NCBI GenBank assembly: GCA_043228905.1
Contig: JBHGNT010000001.1
Location: 24,552,001-24,616,000 of the forward strand
Reading direction: 5' to 3'
Length of the DNA stretch: 64,000 nucleotides
DNA from: Azolla caroliniana
Taxonomy: Eukaryota; Polypodiophyta
Positions 11,673 to 22,961 of the stretch are shown here, in pieces; the first letter of the stretch is position 1; each line of letters starts with the position of its first letter. Below the pieces are notes generated by a model that was not told the DNA's origin, ran no database searches, and saw nothing but the letters and a program-made list of their open reading frames with translations. Both the position numbers and the translations under genes were made by a program.

Positions 11673-13020
11673 CTACAACATACAAGTGGTAAAAAGATGC
11701 AATTGGTCGGGTTTCAGCAAACGTCTAGATTGTTGAGCATAAGCAGCATCCCCAAGGCGGAGTGCAAGGTCGGCTCGATGAGAAAGGGCATCGGCCTTCC
11801 CAAGTTGGCCAACAGGTCGAAATACAATCTCAATATTGTGGTCGGTGAGAAATGTCGACCAACGGGCCTGCCTTCGATTCAAAGTACGAGTGGTGGAAAA
11901 ATAAACTAAATTTTTATGATCAGTCACTACCTGGACACAATGTTGTGCGCCGGCCAAGTAGGGTCGCCATTCTTCAAAGGTAGCAATGATAGCAACAAGC
12001 TCCTTGTCGTATATGGGATAATTGATTTTGGAGGTCGTGAATTTCCGGGAGTAGTAAGCCATTGGGTGCATTAGGTTGGTGTCGTTTGCTTGAGATAAGA
12101 TGGCGCCAATGGCAAAGTCAGAGACATCGGTTTCGACTTGGAAGGGTTTTGTGGGATTGGCATGTATCAGCACCAGGGCAATGATGAATGCGTGTTTGAG
12201 TGAGTCGAATGCATTTTGTGCCTCCAAGGTCCATAAAAAAGAAATATCTTTATGGGTGATGGCGATAAGAGGTTGTGCTAGGGTGGAAAACCCCTTGATG
12301 AAGCGACGGTAAAATTCACGAAGCCGAGGAAGGATTGCACATCTTTAAGTCACCTTGGAGTCGCCCACGTCTGAATGACAAAGACCTTCTTCATATCCAT
12401 GGTGATGCCAGTGGGCGAGATGATGTAGCCTAGAAATTCGATCGAGGTACGATCGAACTCGCATTTCTCGCCTTTGGCATAAAAGCCATGCTCGCGAAGT
12501 TTGGCAAGAACTAATCGGACTTGGCGAGTGTGCTCCTCCATGTTTGGCGAGAAAATGAGAATATCATCGAGGTAAATGACAACAAAATGATCAAGATATT
12601 CCCGGAATATATCGTTCATCATATGTTGAAAGATTGTTGGGGCATTAATAAGACCAAAAGGCATTACCTTGTATTCGAAATGCCCATACCATGTTCGGAA
12701 TGCGGTTTTCCATTCGTCCCCTGGCTTGATGCGTACTAGATTGTACGCTCCACACAAATCAACTTTGGAGAAGACACGCGCAACTCGGAGTTGATCAAGG
12801 AGTTCGGGGATTAGAGGGAGAGGATAGCAGTTGCGCACAGTGAGTTTGTTGAGACCTCGGTAGTCAACACATAAGCGTAGAGAGTCGTCCTTCTTCTGCA
12901 CGAATAAAATGGGGGCCTTGGCCGGCGACTTAGAAGGTTGAATAAATCCTTTCTCAAGGTTCTCATCAAGATACACATGAAGGGCCTCCAGCTCTAGTGC
13001 AGACAATGCATATAGAGGAC
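11673..13020 (-). pseudogene. gypsy-3 reverse transcriptase and RNase H
   Basis: The reverse transcriptase (12,350-13,006) has [17 protein letters not shown], the [13 protein letters not shown] block and the catalytic [10 protein letters not shown], all intact in one frame. RNase H (11,673-12,227) has PFQVETDVSDFAIGAILSQ, PMAYYSRKF and the DKELVAI and DHKNLVYF blocks. The two are split by a frame change near 12,230-12,350. The style resembles chromovirus/sushi-type gypsy elements. No integrase follows; the frame runs into the truncated left LTR. Confidence 0.88.
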
Positions 13021-13183
13021 CAAAGGGTGGACACGCACCTTCTTGAAGATCAATCAGACAATCGTAGAGCTAGTGTTTGGGCAAACGATCAACATTACAT
13101 TTTTCAAATACGTCGGAGAAGTGTTGGTATTTGTCAGGAATAACATGGAGCGTGTTAGAAATGGAACCACAAACAACCCCATC

Positions 13184-13711
13184 CTAGACCGATGGTGGGG
13201 TAGCCGAGTCGGAATCGACCTTCTCTGAAGGATGGGAAACGGAATTGACCTTCATAGTTTTGCGCGAGCATCCTAGCTCGCTAAATGTAATCGAGTGGTT
13301 GCACGAATCCACTATTGGATTGTGTGCCTCCAACCACATTAGTCCTAAGACAATCGGATGTCGAGGAGATGCGATGAGGTAAAAGGTGAGCTCCTCCTGG
13401 TGTGAGCCCACACGAAGCCCTAATGGGATCGTAGCTTGAGTAATTGCACCTGACGAGAGGACGCACCAGTCGATGGCTTCAACGGGAATGGGTTTTGAGA
13501 GGCAAACGATGGGTATGCCATGTGCTTGGGCAAACATGACGACAATGAAGCAAGAAGATGCCCCAGAATCAAGTAAAGCAACAGACTGAATAGTAGTAGA
13601 GTTAAACGAAAGCCATACCTCCAATGTGAAATTTCCTAACGGTCCAGCATTGGAACCAAGAGAATGTGGGTGACGAGAGATGTCTAGTTGCATGGCTCCT
13701 ACTGCAACCAA
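13184..13711 (-). pseudogene. gypsy-3 aspartic protease
   Basis: The minus-strand frame contains the retropepsin active site ALLDSGASSCFIV, the flap region and the C-terminal hydrophobic-Gly block PIVLGLMWLEAHNP. Such a domain cleaves the polyprotein. The active-site Asp-Ser-Gly is intact, unlike the Asp-Gly-Gly of the gypsy-1 and gypsy-2 lineage. The frame does not join smoothly to gag or reverse transcriptase, so the whole polyprotein is broken. Confidence 0.82.
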
Positions 13712-14730
13712 ATGATGTCGTTTTCCGGATGTTGGGGTCCGTTAGCTCGATGGAGTTGTGGGCGATTACTCCTAGGACAATGGCGAATGACATGACCAGA
13801 GGCACCACAATACATGCGCAAGACATTAGCCCACCGAAATTGTTGTTCGGCATCAGTCAATGGCCGAAATTGGGCTTGATCAATTTCCATGGGGATGGGA
13901 GCATCTACCAAAGTAGGGGAGTGTGACACAGTTGGTGGGAGGGATACTTGGGGTTGTACGACTGGGGCGTGTCGTAGAAGTGAATGAGGTGGAACCCAAG
14001 TCCATCGCTCTTCCTTGCGAAATTCGAAAAGATGATTGTCACAATGGACTACTTGTGAAATCGCATGGGATAATGAGGTGGGCTCCGGAAAGTTCAAGAG
14101 AAGATTCTTGACATTGCTTCGAAGGCCCCGCCAAAAGTGATCAGCTAAAGCTTGATCATACTAATTGGCATCGCATGCTAGTTGTCGAAATTCTGAAGCA
14201 TAGACAGAAGCTGCACACGAAGCTTGTTCGAGTGCATAAATCTTGTTAAGGGTTGTACGTCGCCGGTCTGTCTCTCCAAATGTGGCCTCTAACTCGGCGA
14301 GGAAGGTGGGAAATTCCTCCAATAGAGGTGACGAAGTTTCTACCAATGGTGCAAACCAAGCTTGGGCCAGACCGGAGAGAAGGGTGCCCACAAGGCCGAC
14401 TTGTCGAAGACCATCTATATAACATTGAGGTTGTAGCCGAATGATAAGTCGAATTTGGTTGATGAACCCTAGGAAACGCAACCTCGTTCCATCAAATTTT
14501 TCTGGGAGGCTAACCTTAGGCTCAAGAAAATGCGAAGAAACTAGGCCAGATGTTGGTAGAAGATCGAGCTCTAGGCTAGGTTGCGGTGGGAGACTAGGCT
14601 TCGAGGGTTGTGAGGATGGGAGGTACCGACTTGAAGTTCTTGTAATGAATTTCGAAGAGCTTCATTTTCAAGCTGGAGTTGTTGTAAGGCTACCATTATC
14701 TGGCTTAAGTCACTCACTGAGTTAGACATG
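13699..14730 (-). pseudogene. gypsy-3 gag with CCHC zinc knuckle
   Basis: The frame starts at an ATG near 14,728 with a short coiled-coil-like leader (LQQLQLENEALRNSL). The sushi-type capsid follows: LPEKFDGTRLRFLGFINQIR, LLSGLAQAWFAPLVE and YASEFRQLACDAN. After one stop near 14,161 it continues with NFPEPTSLSHAISQV and a knuckle CGASGHVIRHC near 13,790. Gag packages element RNA. An in-frame stop and a frame change separate the halves. Confidence 0.8.
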
Positions 14731-14777
14731 GTTATGGCTTATGAGAGGGAGAGCTATGAGGATGGGAAGGTGAACAA

Positions 14778-15133
14778 ACTGTCACGAATAGATCATAAGC
14801 TCAAGAGACAAGAAAGAAGATAACCAAATGGATGAATAGTATTAACTGAAAGACTCTGTAACTCGTGTTGTTCACCTTAAATTCCTTCAAGGTGAACGAG
14901 TCAACTATTTATACTACACGGCATGCATACTTGTTGCACGTATGTGAATCTACAATAGAGAATGTAGGTATGCATGCATGTGCCAAGTGTAAATACTACA
15001 AGGGAGCAACTATGCACATGATACTAGCCAAAACAATAAGGACCAATTATATACATAATTGTATACTAGATATGTTGGTTAACCCATAATACTTGATTAT
15101 AACATGGTCACGTCAAGAGTTCGAATCTTGACA
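14778..15133 (-). repeat. gypsy-3 LTR (5' LTR of the minus-strand element)
   Basis: This 356 bp repeat begins TGTCACG and ends TTGACA in plus orientation. Its first ~25 bases match the truncated partner at 11,598. It carries AACTATTTATACTACACGG, a possible core promoter, and a B-box-like GAGTTCGAATCTTGAC near its right end. Internal sequence with gag begins just to its left. Confidence 0.75.
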
Positions 15134-15138
15134 CTCTG

Positions 15139-16440
15139 ACCCATGCATTTACACTCAACAACTAGTTGACAAGTCCCGGATCTTCCCGATCCTATATGTC
15201 AATGACATGCTGATTGTAGGGAGCAATCAAGCCAAAATCAGAGAGCTAAAGCGGAGCCTTCACGAGAAATTTATGATGAAGGAACTTAGACAAGCCCGAC
15301 ACATACTAGGCATGAGGATCTAGTGAAATCAACACTCTCCAACTCTCCCCGTTCGACTACATCCGAAAGGTGTTGAGGCATTTCAATATGAAGAATTCGA
15401 AGCCAGCACCAATACCGCTCCCGACGTCACTACGACTATCGGACAAAGACTCTCCATCCACAGAAGAGGAGAGAAAGCTAATGAGTAGAATACCCTACGC
15501 ATCGGCCATAGGAATTTTTATGTTGGACAGAAGCACTGGGAGGCTGTAAAGAACATATTCTGGTACCTACGAGGCACCGAAGACATGCGATTGACATTCG
15601 GATCGGATAATCTGACCGAAGTCCAAGGCTTCACAAACTCTGACGACACCGACAATCTAGACAATTGGAAGTCGACATCAGTCTACGTCTTCATCTATGG
15701 TGGTGGCGCCATATCATGGAGGTTGAAGTTACAAGATTTCACCACACTCTCGACAACAGAGGACGATGACATAGCCGCATCAAAAGTAGCCAAGGAACCC
15801 ATTTGGTTGCACCGACTATCAACTGATTTTTCGGCTAAAGGCCGAACTGACCATTCGGCGCCAACCCTCTATTGTGACTCACAAAGTGCAATACACCTCA
15901 TCAAGAAACCGGTATACCATGCTAAGACGAAGCATATTGAGGTGAGGTACCATCACATTCGGGAGCTCGTCATTGACAAGAAGCTCGAAGTTCGAAAGGT
16001 GGATACAGAGGTGAACATCGCCGACAGCCTGACAAAGCCACTCCTAGATCAACACTTCAACACACTAAGAGAACATATGGAACTACAACAAGAAAGCGAG
16101 CAAAGAAGAGACGAAAGGAAAGCAGAAGATAAGTCAAAGAATGGCACGACCCGAGAAGTCGAACATACGAAGTCAAAGGAACTAGACAACCTGAAGGTTG
16201 AAGATGCAATTAAGTGCGAAGGAACTGAAAAGCGATCAACGATCCATCAGAAATCATGGGAAACAATGCACACAAAATAGCAACAATCTTGAGACGAAAG
16301 GTCAAATCGAGTACCATCCGATTCGAACATCAACCGACTCAGCATGCATCCAAACAAGCCGACTTTATCTCCGCCGAATCGGCCACCAACTAATTAGCTT
16401 GTAACATACATTATAGTTGTAATTTAAGCTTATGGGGGAG
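15139..16440 (+). pseudogene. Copia-1 pol, 3' part: reverse transcriptase end and RNase H
   Basis: The copia frame resumes after gypsy-3 with LVDKSRIFPILYVNDMLIVG, where the catalytic YVDD is changed to YVND, then MKELRQARHILGMR. RNase H follows in 15,585-16,280: GFTNSDDTDN, APTLYCDSQSAIHLIKKPVY and HAKTKHIEVRYHHIREL, then a charged tail. The loss of an active-site Asp plus frameshifts make it inactive. A polypurine-like TTATGGGGGAGATAA at about 16,429 precedes the 3' LTR. Confidence 0.85.
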
Positions 16441-16491
16441 ATAACCCCATATCATTGTATGTAGACAGAGTAATCCTTTTACAGGGAAGTT

Positions 16492-16595
16492 TGTTGGGAT
16501 AAAAGTCCCACTCCGCCCACCTTGTATCTCTAGTGTGAACACATAGTTAACCTAACTATATAAGTGGGTTACTTACCTTGTAAAGTATTCTTTGA

Positions 16596-16642
<47 letters not shown>

Positions 16643-16770
16643 TGTTCATTTTCATCCTCTTGAATCCTGTACATAGTGCACACCCATATCTTGAATCATT
16701 GTTTCTGTTGTTTGTTAGACTCACTAACAAGTCCTTAATCTCGCTTCCGCACCAACGACTACAACATATT
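16492..16770 (+). repeat. Copia-1 3' LTR with (TC)n tract
   Basis: It begins TGTTGGGATAAAAGTCCCAC at 16,492, a typical copia LTR start, just after the polypurine tract. CTATATAAGTGGG near 16,555 is a plausible core promoter. A (TC)n microsatellite covers about 16,601-16,637. The right end, near CTACAACA, is not firmly placed. Confidence 0.65.
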
Positions 16771-18121
16771 TACTATTTCTAGGTTGATAGAGGGAAAATA
16801 CCTCTTGAATGCTATGTTCCAAAGCAAAAAGGACTCATCAAAGATGGGAAAAATAAGTTGTAATGGCAGCAAGTACTAGAGATTACCTTTGTTTGGCGAG
16901 TTTTTGGCAAATAGCACACGCAAAGAGGGGCAAAGACAAAAAAACAAATGATTCCTGCCACAAACGAGGTCTTTCACCAAGCACTTCGCTCTGGTACCAC
17001 TGTTGGAGAAGGAGAAGTGGTCGAGGAGTTGTTTTCTGTTGTTTTCTTGCATAGAAGAAGATGAACAACACAAAGGGAAAAAATGCATAGAAAAAGGTAC
17101 ACACGAAATGTTTTTTGCGGGTGCTTAAAAGCTTCTTCAATATTAACTTATATACCTAGCGATAAATAATGAGAATTACCTTTTCGGCCTTTCTCACTAT
17201 GTATCAGATGTCGTGTAAAACCAAAGTAGAACCAACAAGAAGATTAAGTTATACCTCTCTAATGTTGACCACGACACAATGTTATTAGTTGTTGACTCAA
17301 ATCAACCATATTTGTCAAGTTGTCAACTAAAATCAGACACCTCGACTCAAATTAGTGACATGTTGGAAGTTGTGTAAAACCAAAGTAGAACCAAAAAGAA
17401 GATTAAGTTATACCTCTCCAATGCCCATTACGACACAATATTACTAGTTGTCGACTCGAAATCTCAAGCATTATACTACCAAAACTAGGATCGCAATGAT
17501 GTGATGTGATAGGAAGCGCCAAGTCAAGAAGTCACTTGGTAGATTAATCCATAATTAGCAAAACTTCTACTTCAATGGCACACTTTGGAGTAAGGATGTT
17601 CATGTTGATTGTCAAATCATCTTGGTGACGTCGACAATACTTGACCAACTGACTAGTGTTGTCGATAAAGGTCGATGCAACATGGTTCACCTCTTTTACC
17701 TAGTTCCACGATTGTCAGATTTCCTATATCTCTAAGCTTTGTCATTCTTAGCCTTTAAGGCTCAACTTTTAGATTTGATGAGTTCGGGATTCTTGTAGTA
17801 ATTGCAAGGTCAAAAGTCTTATGACTTACTTCGGTTTCTTGGATTGATTTGGCCTCGAGATGAGTTCTACATCATACTCTTCTATATTATGCTTCTCACT
17901 ATCAAGCGAGTCTGACGTGGATTGCAACCAGATCAAAAGGCATGAAGGACCACTTTTTCGAAAACAAGCTTTCTGGCTAATTGGGGTTTTGACTCCAAGT
18001 CTTGTAGTATTGCCACGAAGTTTGTCGTGACGTAGCCAAATGACAATTTTTGTGATAAGTAAGTCAGGACTCTAGTCAAAGAGAGCACCATGAGGGGAAG
18101 TGATCAGGCAAACTCTACAAC
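16771..18121. other. No gene seen; possible minus-strand copia LTR and a duplicated segment
   Basis: CGCTCTGGTACCA at about 16,990 is the reverse complement of a tRNA-Met-like primer site (TGGTACCAGAGCG) and is followed by CTGTTGGAGAAGG, so a minus-strand copia LTR may start near 17,001. A segment at about 17,213-17,300 (GTGTAAAACCAAAGTAGAACC...) is repeated at about 17,372-17,460. No coding domain is recognisable. Confidence 0.45.
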
Positions 18122-19771
18122 ATAACATAGCTCAAATGGTAATAGAGAGAGAGAGAGAGAGGGAGGGAGGGAGAGAGAGATTATATTATCGTCTTCAAAG
18201 GTCAAATATGACCTATGAGACCAAAAATATTACATTTCACGTGATACGTGTGAAGGTGAGTAGTGACTCTCGATGTTCAAGAACTTTACCAATGAATGTT
18301 GCAATTGAGAGTGCACATCGTGGTTGTGAGAGAAATTCGTGCAAGGATTGGGCTCGATCGAAGATATGTGGAAAGCATGGTCGAATATGATCAAAGGCAG
18401 AGCATTGTATCAAAGTGTGATACTCAGACTCTCGAACTTGTTTAGGGCAAAGTGTGCATAGTCGCCCACTCTCATTACTTATGCCCCAACGCCCCGTCTC
18501 ACATCTCAATGCATGCGAGCTAAGTCGCATGGAAGCAATGGTTCGAATGGCAGATATCGGGATGGGCTCTAACATGTATCGATGTGTACGGCTTCCCCAT
18601 TCCACGAAGAATATGGTTTTGTAGTTAGGTGCAACATTTGTAGTATAATTTGTGAAGCGTGAGCCACCACATTTGTCCCATGTCATGATACATTGGTGTT
18701 GCAAAAAGGCCTCATTTACAGAGGAATCTAGTGACGCATCATGAAGCAAGTGTCTTGCATGCCATCTACCAAACCATTTTTCTAAATCTTGCATCCAACC
18801 GGAACACAAAATTTTGCTTTTATGCGTCTTTTGGATCTTTTTGCTTGCTTCCCATGCAATTCTAGGAAGTCGATGTGAGGGGCTTTTTTGAACCTTAAGC
18901 ATGTATTCAACAACCCTTTCCATGGCCATGATCTTAATGGGAAGCGATCCCGTCTCAAGGAGGAGGAGGGTGTAGGGCGTTTGTTTCTTAACTTGTAGAA
19001 ACTTTGTAAGAAAATGTTTTTGGACATTTTCAAACTCTTTCCACGTAGATTTAGGTATGCTACCACCCCATACTTCCACCCCATAGAGAAGAACCGGGGT
19101 CACCAAAGTGTCAAAAAGATATTTCTTGAGGACCCAACACTTAATATCTCCAAGATCGCATGTGTTCTCAAATGCATAATATGCTCGCTTACCCACCTCT
19201 AAATGGCGTGTAGCACATTCATTCCATTTATGATTTGAAGGAACTTCAAGACCAAGATATTTGAAGCTTTCCACACATTCAAGTGGGTCATTGTTGTACA
19301 TAATGCATAGTTTATTTCTTTTTTGACTCTTCACAAGCATAATCTTTGTTATAGAGTTATTGACACTTAATCTAGTATGCATGCAAAATTTTCCAATGCC
19401 TTCATAAGCTTTTGTGCATCTCCTGAAGTATTTGCAAAAAGCACTACATCATCTGCATATAACAAAAGCATAATCACAACATTCCCAATGGCAACTTCTT
19501 CAACACATTCTTCCTTTACAAACTTGGTAACCATTTCTTCTAATTCATCAATGCATAGACCAAATAATGTTGGTGAGAGTGGGCATCATTGCTTAACACC
19601 AATAGTGCTATTGAAAAAAATCTGAAAGTCTATCTCTCATACGCACACAACATATAACCTTCTCATATATTCGAGAAGTTGCAAGCATATATTCACTTGA
19701 CACCTCAAGTTCTTCCATCCGCCTCCAAAGATGCTCACGAGGTACCATATCAAAAGCTTTCTTGAAGTCTA
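18122..19771 (-). pseudogene. LINE (non-LTR retrotransposon), 3' half: reverse transcriptase and C-terminus
   Basis: Minus-strand reading starts at IDFKKAFDMVP (19,771), then VKQ-stop-CPLSPTLFGLCIDE, the catalytic LLLYADDVVLFANT near 19,460, and a long C-terminal region (18,237-19,382). The latter carries YGVEVWGGS and a zinc-binding-like CTLC...YHTLIQC near the end. The 3' tail has a hairpin (AAGGTCAAATATGACCT) and a (CT)n tract. A nonsense codon and a one-base frameshift near 19,395 disable it. The 5' half lies at 37,612-38,540, separated by the 19,772-37,611 insertion. Confidence 0.88.
19767..19771. repeat. Left target-site duplication GTCTA
   Basis: GTCTA here precedes TGTTGTCC (element start at 19,772). 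The same GTCTA at 37,612-37,616 follows GGTAACA (element end at 37,611). Removing the insertion restores the LINE frame through FVDFKKAF. Confidence 0.9.
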
Positions 19772-19952
19772 TGTTGTCCGTCGGAATAGTAACCGACAGA
19801 CAAGAGCGCAGTAATATGGAATAGAGTAATATTGTAACGCATGTAAACGGTTCACTCGGGAAGCGTGAACGGCTAAAAGACCCTGCGTATATAAAGGGCA
19901 GAAAACCTCTGATAGAGGTAGCGTGTAATTTTGAATGTAAAAGGCGTATCTT
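19772..19952 (+). promoter_or_regulatory. gypsy-2 5' LTR, promoter portion
   Basis: The portion begins with TGTTGTCC and contains GCGTATATAAAGGGCAG at about 19,885, a strong TATA box. The sequence downstream would be the transcribed R/U5 part, but it is interrupted at TATCTT (19,947-19,952) by the DNA transposon and continues at 28,350. Confidence 0.7.
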
Positions 19953-19956
19953 AATA

Positions 19957-19997
19957 GAGTTAACATCGGGTCATTTGAAACAGGTAATATGTCGCAT
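19957..19997 (+). repeat. Left terminal inverted repeat of the DNA transposon
   Basis: GAGTTAACATCGGGTCATTT and onward through ACAGGTAATATGTCGCATT pairs, in inverted orientation, with 28,308-28,349. Differences are limited to a few bases near the outer end and one inner C/T change. Confidence 0.88.
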
Positions 19998-20288
19998 TAT
20001 GAGAACACTACGTCGAAAAAGGGCACAAAAGCACGCAGTTTTCAAAAAGACACGACGCATGCGTAAAGCTTTTCAGAAAAGGTGGCAAAATATATTGAAT
20101 TTCAACATGACTACCACTTTGAGTCATAAGTAAAATGCCTCCAAAAATACATCACCAAAATTACAAAATAATGTACAACATGTCTACCAGTTACAATTAT
20201 ACATATTCGTGAGTTTACATCCAAAACAAATTTACAAAGTTTCCGATCATGTAGTAAAACAATCCCCAGCTTGAACCAAACCAATATA

Positions 20289-20627
20289 TTAAGACATGTC
20301 TGATGGACTAGAAGAGCCTTCTGACGTCTCATCCTCATCATCTGTGGCAATCAAAGCATTATCCTCATCCAATTCCAACCCAACATCTTTGTGGTTATGA
20401 GAATTGCTTCTGGTTATTCTCTGTATTTCGTTTGACACCATGTTTGGGATTTTCTCCTTTATTATCTTGATAGTTGCTTGTCTTAGATGACCTGATTTTG
20501 TCAATGAGAAGTCATATACTAGTATGTCAACACGGTCTAATGCGAGAGTAGCCATGCTCGGTATATTCTTTCTTCTTCTCTTTCTGCTTGAACATCCGAC
20601 ATCCTTAACCATCTCTAAAGAATACTT
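20289..20627 (-). pseudogene. C-terminal tail of the transposase, after an in-frame TGA
   Basis: The frame of the transposase continues after a single TGA (20,628-20,630) for about 112 more residues. It gives a basic, nuclear-localisation-like CSSRKRRRKN, then LALDRVDILVYDFSLTKSGH and an acidic, Ser-rich end (DDEDETSEGSSSPSDMS). Same-frame continuity suggests the intact protein is about 890 residues and this copy has one nonsense change. A genuinely shorter transposase cannot be excluded. Confidence 0.65.
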
Positions 20628-22961
20628 TCATGTAAATGCATCAGTTGAATTTGTCTGATACCAATGGACTACTATTGACTTTGTCTGACTACTTTCTTCA
20701 TCCCTTACTAATTCAATAATTTTTGCAATAAAAAATGGATGGCCCAAGGTATCGTCCCCTGCTAATGTTGCAACCAACATTCCCACTTGTAGTTCTTGCA
20801 AATTACCTTGCCATCTTGCCTCAACAGTACGTGACTTTCTTGGTCCCACATAAATATCTCTTTGCAGTGGCCGAACTAAATCATGAAGCTCCATATTATT
20901 CGATTGTTGGTGATGAGTCTGCGATATCGTTGATGTCATCCCAATGTTCCATGTGAATGGGATACGGATTGGCCATAAACCGGCGATGTAATTATCTAAA
21001 ATGGTGCGTTGATGGGTGAAGAAAATCTCCCACCATTCAACATCCTCATCACCGGCATACTTCTTAGTCCGATCAATATTATTTTGTTTCTCTGCTAGAC
21101 ATCTCAACCAATATGCCCTTTGTTCATCAATAGTACTATTTGGTGCTACATTTTTACGATCATCATATGGCATTTGTTGTGCACCATGTAGAGGTTCATC
21201 TGGGATATGAAGAAGGAGCCTACAACCTTCTTGGGGCTCCCATTGTGCACTAGATGAGTATTGTTTCGCAAACAACACCGTCATCTTCAGGTGGGCCGAT
21301 CTTTGTTTTATGAGGAAGACATGGTTCAAACTTATATTATTAAGAGGTGCAAGCACCCTACCTTTAGTCCCGTCACTATCCATGCAGAAACGTTTAAAGT
21401 CGTATACTTCTTCCAAGTGTTGTACTTCAAGCTTTGGTGTATATGCTTCACTAATCAATTTGGATAGCGTGGGAAGTGTGAAAGCATTACAGCGAGCAAG
21501 TTTCTTTGAGAACCTACTGAACATTTGATCTATGTGATCATGGGTATGACCAACCAACAAGAAGTTAACCTTTATCTTTTTAAATATGCCCCTCTCTACT
21601 AGCATGCTTAGATAGCCGAAGACAGTTGAGTTCTTATTCTCTCTTGCTGTGTTGTCTAGTTGCACATATAGAACTGGCGGGAGTATACCTGACCATGATT
21701 GCAATACCTTGTGCATGACAGTGACAGTAAGATTAGGGTCGTTGTGGATATTGGGATAAGTTAAGAACACTTGTAGTCTTATAGTTTGACAGTATGTCAA
21801 ACAACCCACTAGATGCATTTGCACGAGACACTCATCTCCAATATCCTTGGGGAGTCTTTGAAAATGCGGCAAACAAGTTTTCTTTTGATCCATGCCGTCA
21901 ATAATCATGCACATATACTTTTCAGGAGATTGAAACGCTTTTTGTCGATGATGCATAGCCTTAGTACGTTCCAATGCCTGACTTTCACGATGTTCTTTTA
22001 ACAGGTTCTTGTAATTCTTGATCTCTACATCTGATTTTCCACCCTTGGCCATACTTTTTAAACTCGCACATATTGAGCAGACTCCCATTCGCACCTTTCG
22101 TGGGATAACCACGTTATTAAATTGTAACCTCCATAGTCGATTAAAATGCCTGTACTGTATGTAAGGCTCAACATCGGAAGACATGTCGTCCTTGTACGAT
22201 TGGTAAACTTCCCTTCGAGTAAAGTTATCTGACAAATGAAGTCTTCCTGTCGTTGGCATAACTTCGCACTGTTTTGAAAAATATACCTCCATCCACCTAA
22301 TTGCCTGTTGCCCAATTTGACCCTTACATCCAGAACCATTTTGATCGAACTGTACCCAGGAGCCCTTCACAAGTCGCTCTTGAACTCGTTGCAGCCGCAT
22401 ATTTCCAATGCTATGAGTGATTTTAAAAGCTGCTCGACAACACTTGGTATATAGTCCAAGGAAATATTCAACTTGCGTTGAATTAGGCCCTGCTTTGTGA
22501 TCCAATTTAAGTTGCATATGCGCAATAAGAAATGTATCTTGCTCTTCCCCATTAAGCGACAAGTATTTTTGTCGTGTTTCACGTAACCTTGACTTTCCAT
22601 AAGTTGATAGACAAAGATTCGCACAACACGATTTGTTCAAGTCGCATAGAAGTTGACGATCAGAACATAAGAAATTAAATCTCTTTTCACTAACTTGTCG
22701 AGGAACTCTTTTAAATGCTAGAGGTTTAGTAATGCTATTGTTATCTATCGACGAAGAATCGTCCGCTTGTAGGCTTGCATGAAGAGGGCCATCAACAGGA
22801 TCAATTGAAAACAGAGAATTCGAAGTACTAGGAGCCACACTTTTCTGTTTAAGCCGCGAATGTTTTTTGTGGTCATACTCTTCTATTGAGAAATACGAGT
22901 TATCTGTCAATGAAAAGGGGGCAATAGAAAAAAGAGATGTTCTACTTGTAGAAGAAGACAT
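20628..22961 (-). CDS. DDE-like transposase of the DNA transposon (DUF7869-like)
   Basis: This 777-residue uninterrupted frame has a Ser-rich N-terminus, then a Cys-containing helical region (LLCDLNKSCCANLCLSTYGK, about 104-123). The catalytic-like core has MIIDGMDQKK (Asp near 355), LYVQLDNTARENKN (Asp near 436) and LVGHTHDHIDQMFSRFS (about 469-485). I read this as a D-D-(D/E) RNase H-fold transposase. From memory it matches the uncharacterised DUF7869-type family; no search was possible. A C-terminal SH3/BAH-like stretch (MLVATLAGDD...FFIAKIIE...VVHWYQTN, about 728-770) could bind chromatin. It would cut and paste the surrounding element through the terminal inverted repeats. It diverges from the methyltransferase gene. 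Confidence 0.8.
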   Translation of the reverse strand: MSSSTSRTSLFSIAPFSLTDNSYFSIEEYDHKKHSRLKQKSVAPSTSNSLFSIDPVDGPLHASLQADDSSSIDNNSITKPLAFKRVPRQVSEKRFNFLCSDRQLLCDLNKSCCANLCLSTYGKSRLRETRQKYLSLNGEEQDTFLIAHMQLKLDHKAGPNSTQVEYFLGLYTKCCRAAFKITHSIGNMRLQRVQERLVKGSWVQFDQNGSGCKGQIGQQAIRWMEVYFSKQCEVMPTTGRLHLSDNFTRREVYQSYKDDMSSDVEPYIQYRHFNRLWRLQFNNVVIPRKVRMGVCSICASLKSMAKGGKSDVEIKNYKNLLKEHRESQALERTKAMHHRQKAFQSPEKYMCMIIDGMDQKKTCLPHFQRLPKDIGDECLVQMHLVGCLTYCQTIRLQVFLTYPNIHNDPNLTVTVMHKVLQSWSGILPPVLYVQLDNTARENKNSTVFGYLSMLVERGIFKKIKVNFLLVGHTHDHIDQMFSRFSKKLARCNAFTLPTLSKLISEAYTPKLEVQHLEEVYDFKRFCMDSDGTKGRVLAPLNNISLNHVFLIKQRSAHLKMTVLFAKQYSSSAQWEPQEGCRLLLHIPDEPLHGAQQMPYDDRKNVAPNSTIDEQRAYWLRCLAEKQNNIDRTKKYAGDEDVEWWEIFFTHQRTILDNYIAGLWPIRIPFTWNIGMTSTISQTHHQQSNNMELHDLVRPLQRDIYVGPRKSRTVEARWQGNLQELQVGMLVATLAGDDTLGHPFFIAKIIELVRDEESSQTKSIVVHWYQTNSTDAFT

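Larger units (their letters stand above)
11598..15133 (-). mobile_element. gypsy-3: minus-strand Ty3/gypsy element inserted in copia-1
   Basis: The element starts TGTCACGGCTAGATC at 11,598. Its right LTR spans 14,778-15,133 (TGTCACGAATAGATC...GAATCTTGACA). The flanks CTCCG (11,593-11,597) and CTCTG (15,134-15,138) are a target duplication with one change. The copia-1 frame continues from HRSDS to DPC across the site, which confirms the insertion. The left LTR survives only as about 35-40 bases, and the integrase is missing, so the 3' end was deleted. Confidence 0.85.
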
